A DNA stretch of 6,934 nt from an uncultured Collinsella sp. (GTDB lineage Bacteria > Actinomycetota > Coriobacteriia > Coriobacteriales > Coriobacteriaceae), in NCBI GenBank assembly GCA_900554455.1, contig USHT01000059.1, positions 1 to 6,934 of the forward strand. Direction: 5' to 3'. This document shows positions 6,460-6,934 of the stretch, one piece after another. Each line of letters begins with the position of its first letter. Within the stretch, counting starts at the first letter, position 1. A model generated the notes under the pieces. It searched no databases, was not told the origin of the DNA, and saw only the letters and a list, made by a program, of their open reading frames with translations. The position numbers and the translations under genes were made by a program.

Positions 6460-6557
6460 AAACGCCCCTAAGCGAGCAAGGTGACGTGAAAGAGGAGGGA
6501 AGCGTACTTCGGTACGCGACCGACGATTGAACGTCAGATTGCCGCTTAGGGGCGTTT
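6460..6557. terminator. Long branched palindrome, possible two-way terminator or structured RNA
   Basis: This 98-bp stretch lies between two convergent genes and pairs with itself over much of its length. The outer stem is 15 bp (6460-6474 with 6543-6557). After a one-base bulge, 4 bp follow (6476-6479 with 6539-6542), then a two-by-two internal loop, then TGACGT (6482-6487) with ACGTCA (6531-6536). In the centre GCGTAC-TTCG-GTACGC (6502-6517) is a 6-bp stem with a UUCG tetraloop. A purine-rich GAAAGAGGAGGGAA (6488-6501) faces GACCGACGATTGA (6518-6530). On the minus strand the outer stem is followed by TTTT and on the plus strand it ends in TTT, so termination in both directions is possible. 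A plain terminator would not need this elaborate interior; a dispersed palindromic element or small RNA is an alternative. Confidence 0.45.
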
Positions 6558-6570
6558 GCAGCGTCGAGCC

Positions 6571-6597
6571 GTTACGCGGTTCGTAGAACCGCGTAAC
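6571..6597. terminator. Perfect 12-bp hairpin overlapping the queA stop codon
   Basis: GTTACGCGGTTC (6571-6582) and GAACCGCGTAAC (6586-6597) pair perfectly around a 3-nt loop. The right arm includes the last base of the queA stop codon (TAG at 6599-6597 on the minus strand). Neither side has a run of T, so it is not a standard intrinsic terminator. It may stabilise the 3' end of the queA message or act together with the larger palindrome 13 bp away. Confidence 0.4.
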
Positions 6598-6934
6598 TAA
6601 CAAATGAGCATCGCGTCGCCAAAGCTGAAGAAGCGGTAGCGCTCCTCGATGGCGGCGGCGTAGGCATCCATGATCTGGTCGCGGGTGGCAAGCGCGCTTA
6701 CGAGCATCATGAGCGTGGAGCGAGGCACATGGAAGTTCGTGATCAGCGCGTCGACCACATGATAGGTCGAGCCGGGCATGAGGTAGAGCTGCGTTGTCGC
6801 GTTCTCGCGCACCACGATGTCACCGCGGCCAAGTGTATCGGCCCCGTCCTCGCGGCCCTCAAAATAGCGCGCCGTCACGGCCGGATCGGACACCGGCGCG
6901 TCCGCGTCAAAGGCGCTCTCGAGCGAGCGCACTG
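6597..6934 (-). CDS. queA: S-adenosylmethionine:tRNA ribosyltransferase-isomerase, C-terminal part
   Basis: The window edge cuts this gene; only about the last 112 codons are present. QueA transfers and isomerises the ribosyl part of S-adenosylmethionine onto 7-aminomethyl-7-deazaguanine in tRNA, making epoxyqueuosine in the queuosine pathway. The family's C-terminal signature is clear: VRSLESA at the cut edge, [17 protein letters not shown], then [13 protein letters not shown], and the near-universal ending [14 protein letters not shown] followed by one Cys. About 20 extra residues rich in Asp and Gly between VRSLESA and the conserved core seem longer than in E. coli QueA. The first codon visible in frame, a GTG at 6932, is not a start but the Val of VRSLESA. 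It converges on the permease gene, with structured non-coding DNA between them. Confidence 0.95.
   Translation of the reverse strand, partial: VRSLESAFDADAPVSDPAVTARYFEGREDGADTLGRGDIVVRENATTQLYLMPGSTYHVVDALITNFHVPRSTLMMLVSALATRDQIMDAYAAAIEERYRFFSFGDAMLIC

Noticed and set aside
6421..6603. 60-residue minus-strand open frame between permease and queA
   Set aside because: It is a translation of the palindromic element and overlaps the queA end; the base-pairing pattern explains the sequence better than coding does.

Overview
The window looks like a chromosomal stretch of a moderately GC-rich actinobacterium. Protein style and intergenic texture suggest a gut Coriobacteriia such as Collinsella; this is an inference from protein character, not a database match. 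It holds five complete genes I can support, the 3' end of a sixth, one doubtful small ORF, and several non-coding repeats or hairpins.

Layout. Positions 1-193 hold no supported gene but carry two copies of a repeat whose conserved part is a perfect 18-bp block. Four genes or possible genes then lie on the minus strand, read right to left: a 329-residue NUDIX-Vsr fusion (3290-2301); a largely empty 488-bp gap with a doubtful 69-residue ORF (2047-1838); an AraC-family regulator (1812-874); and a HAD-superfamily phosphatase (817-194). The regulator and phosphatase are 56 bp apart and may be co-transcribed. On the plus strand, starting from the divergent intergenic region 3291-3438, is a two-gene ABC exporter operon of the BceAB type: an ATPase (3439-4224) and an FtsX-like permease with ten predicted membrane helices and a large extracellular domain (4214-6415). 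The two genes overlap by 11 bp. A convergent queA 3' end (stop at 6597) closes the window. The gap between permease and queA contains a long branched palindrome and a second perfect 12-bp hairpin that reaches into the queA stop codon.

How the parts work together. The ABC pair probably removes or releases cell-wall-targeting antimicrobial peptides from the membrane. Such modules usually sit beside a BceRS-type two-component system. None is present here, but the upstream region has a near-match to the BceR-type inverted repeat, so an unlinked regulator is plausible. The NUDIX-Vsr protein joins a nucleotide-pool-cleaning domain to a T:G mismatch endonuclease domain, and no cytosine-5 methyltransferase gene is visible nearby. 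The AraC regulator with the HAD phosphatase looks like a small metabolic or stress unit whose substrate cannot be told from sequence.

The most interesting items are the NUDIX-Vsr fusion with its substituted Vsr active-site histidine, the possible operator upstream of a BceAB pair that lacks its usual regulators, and the structured intergenic elements at both ends of the window.
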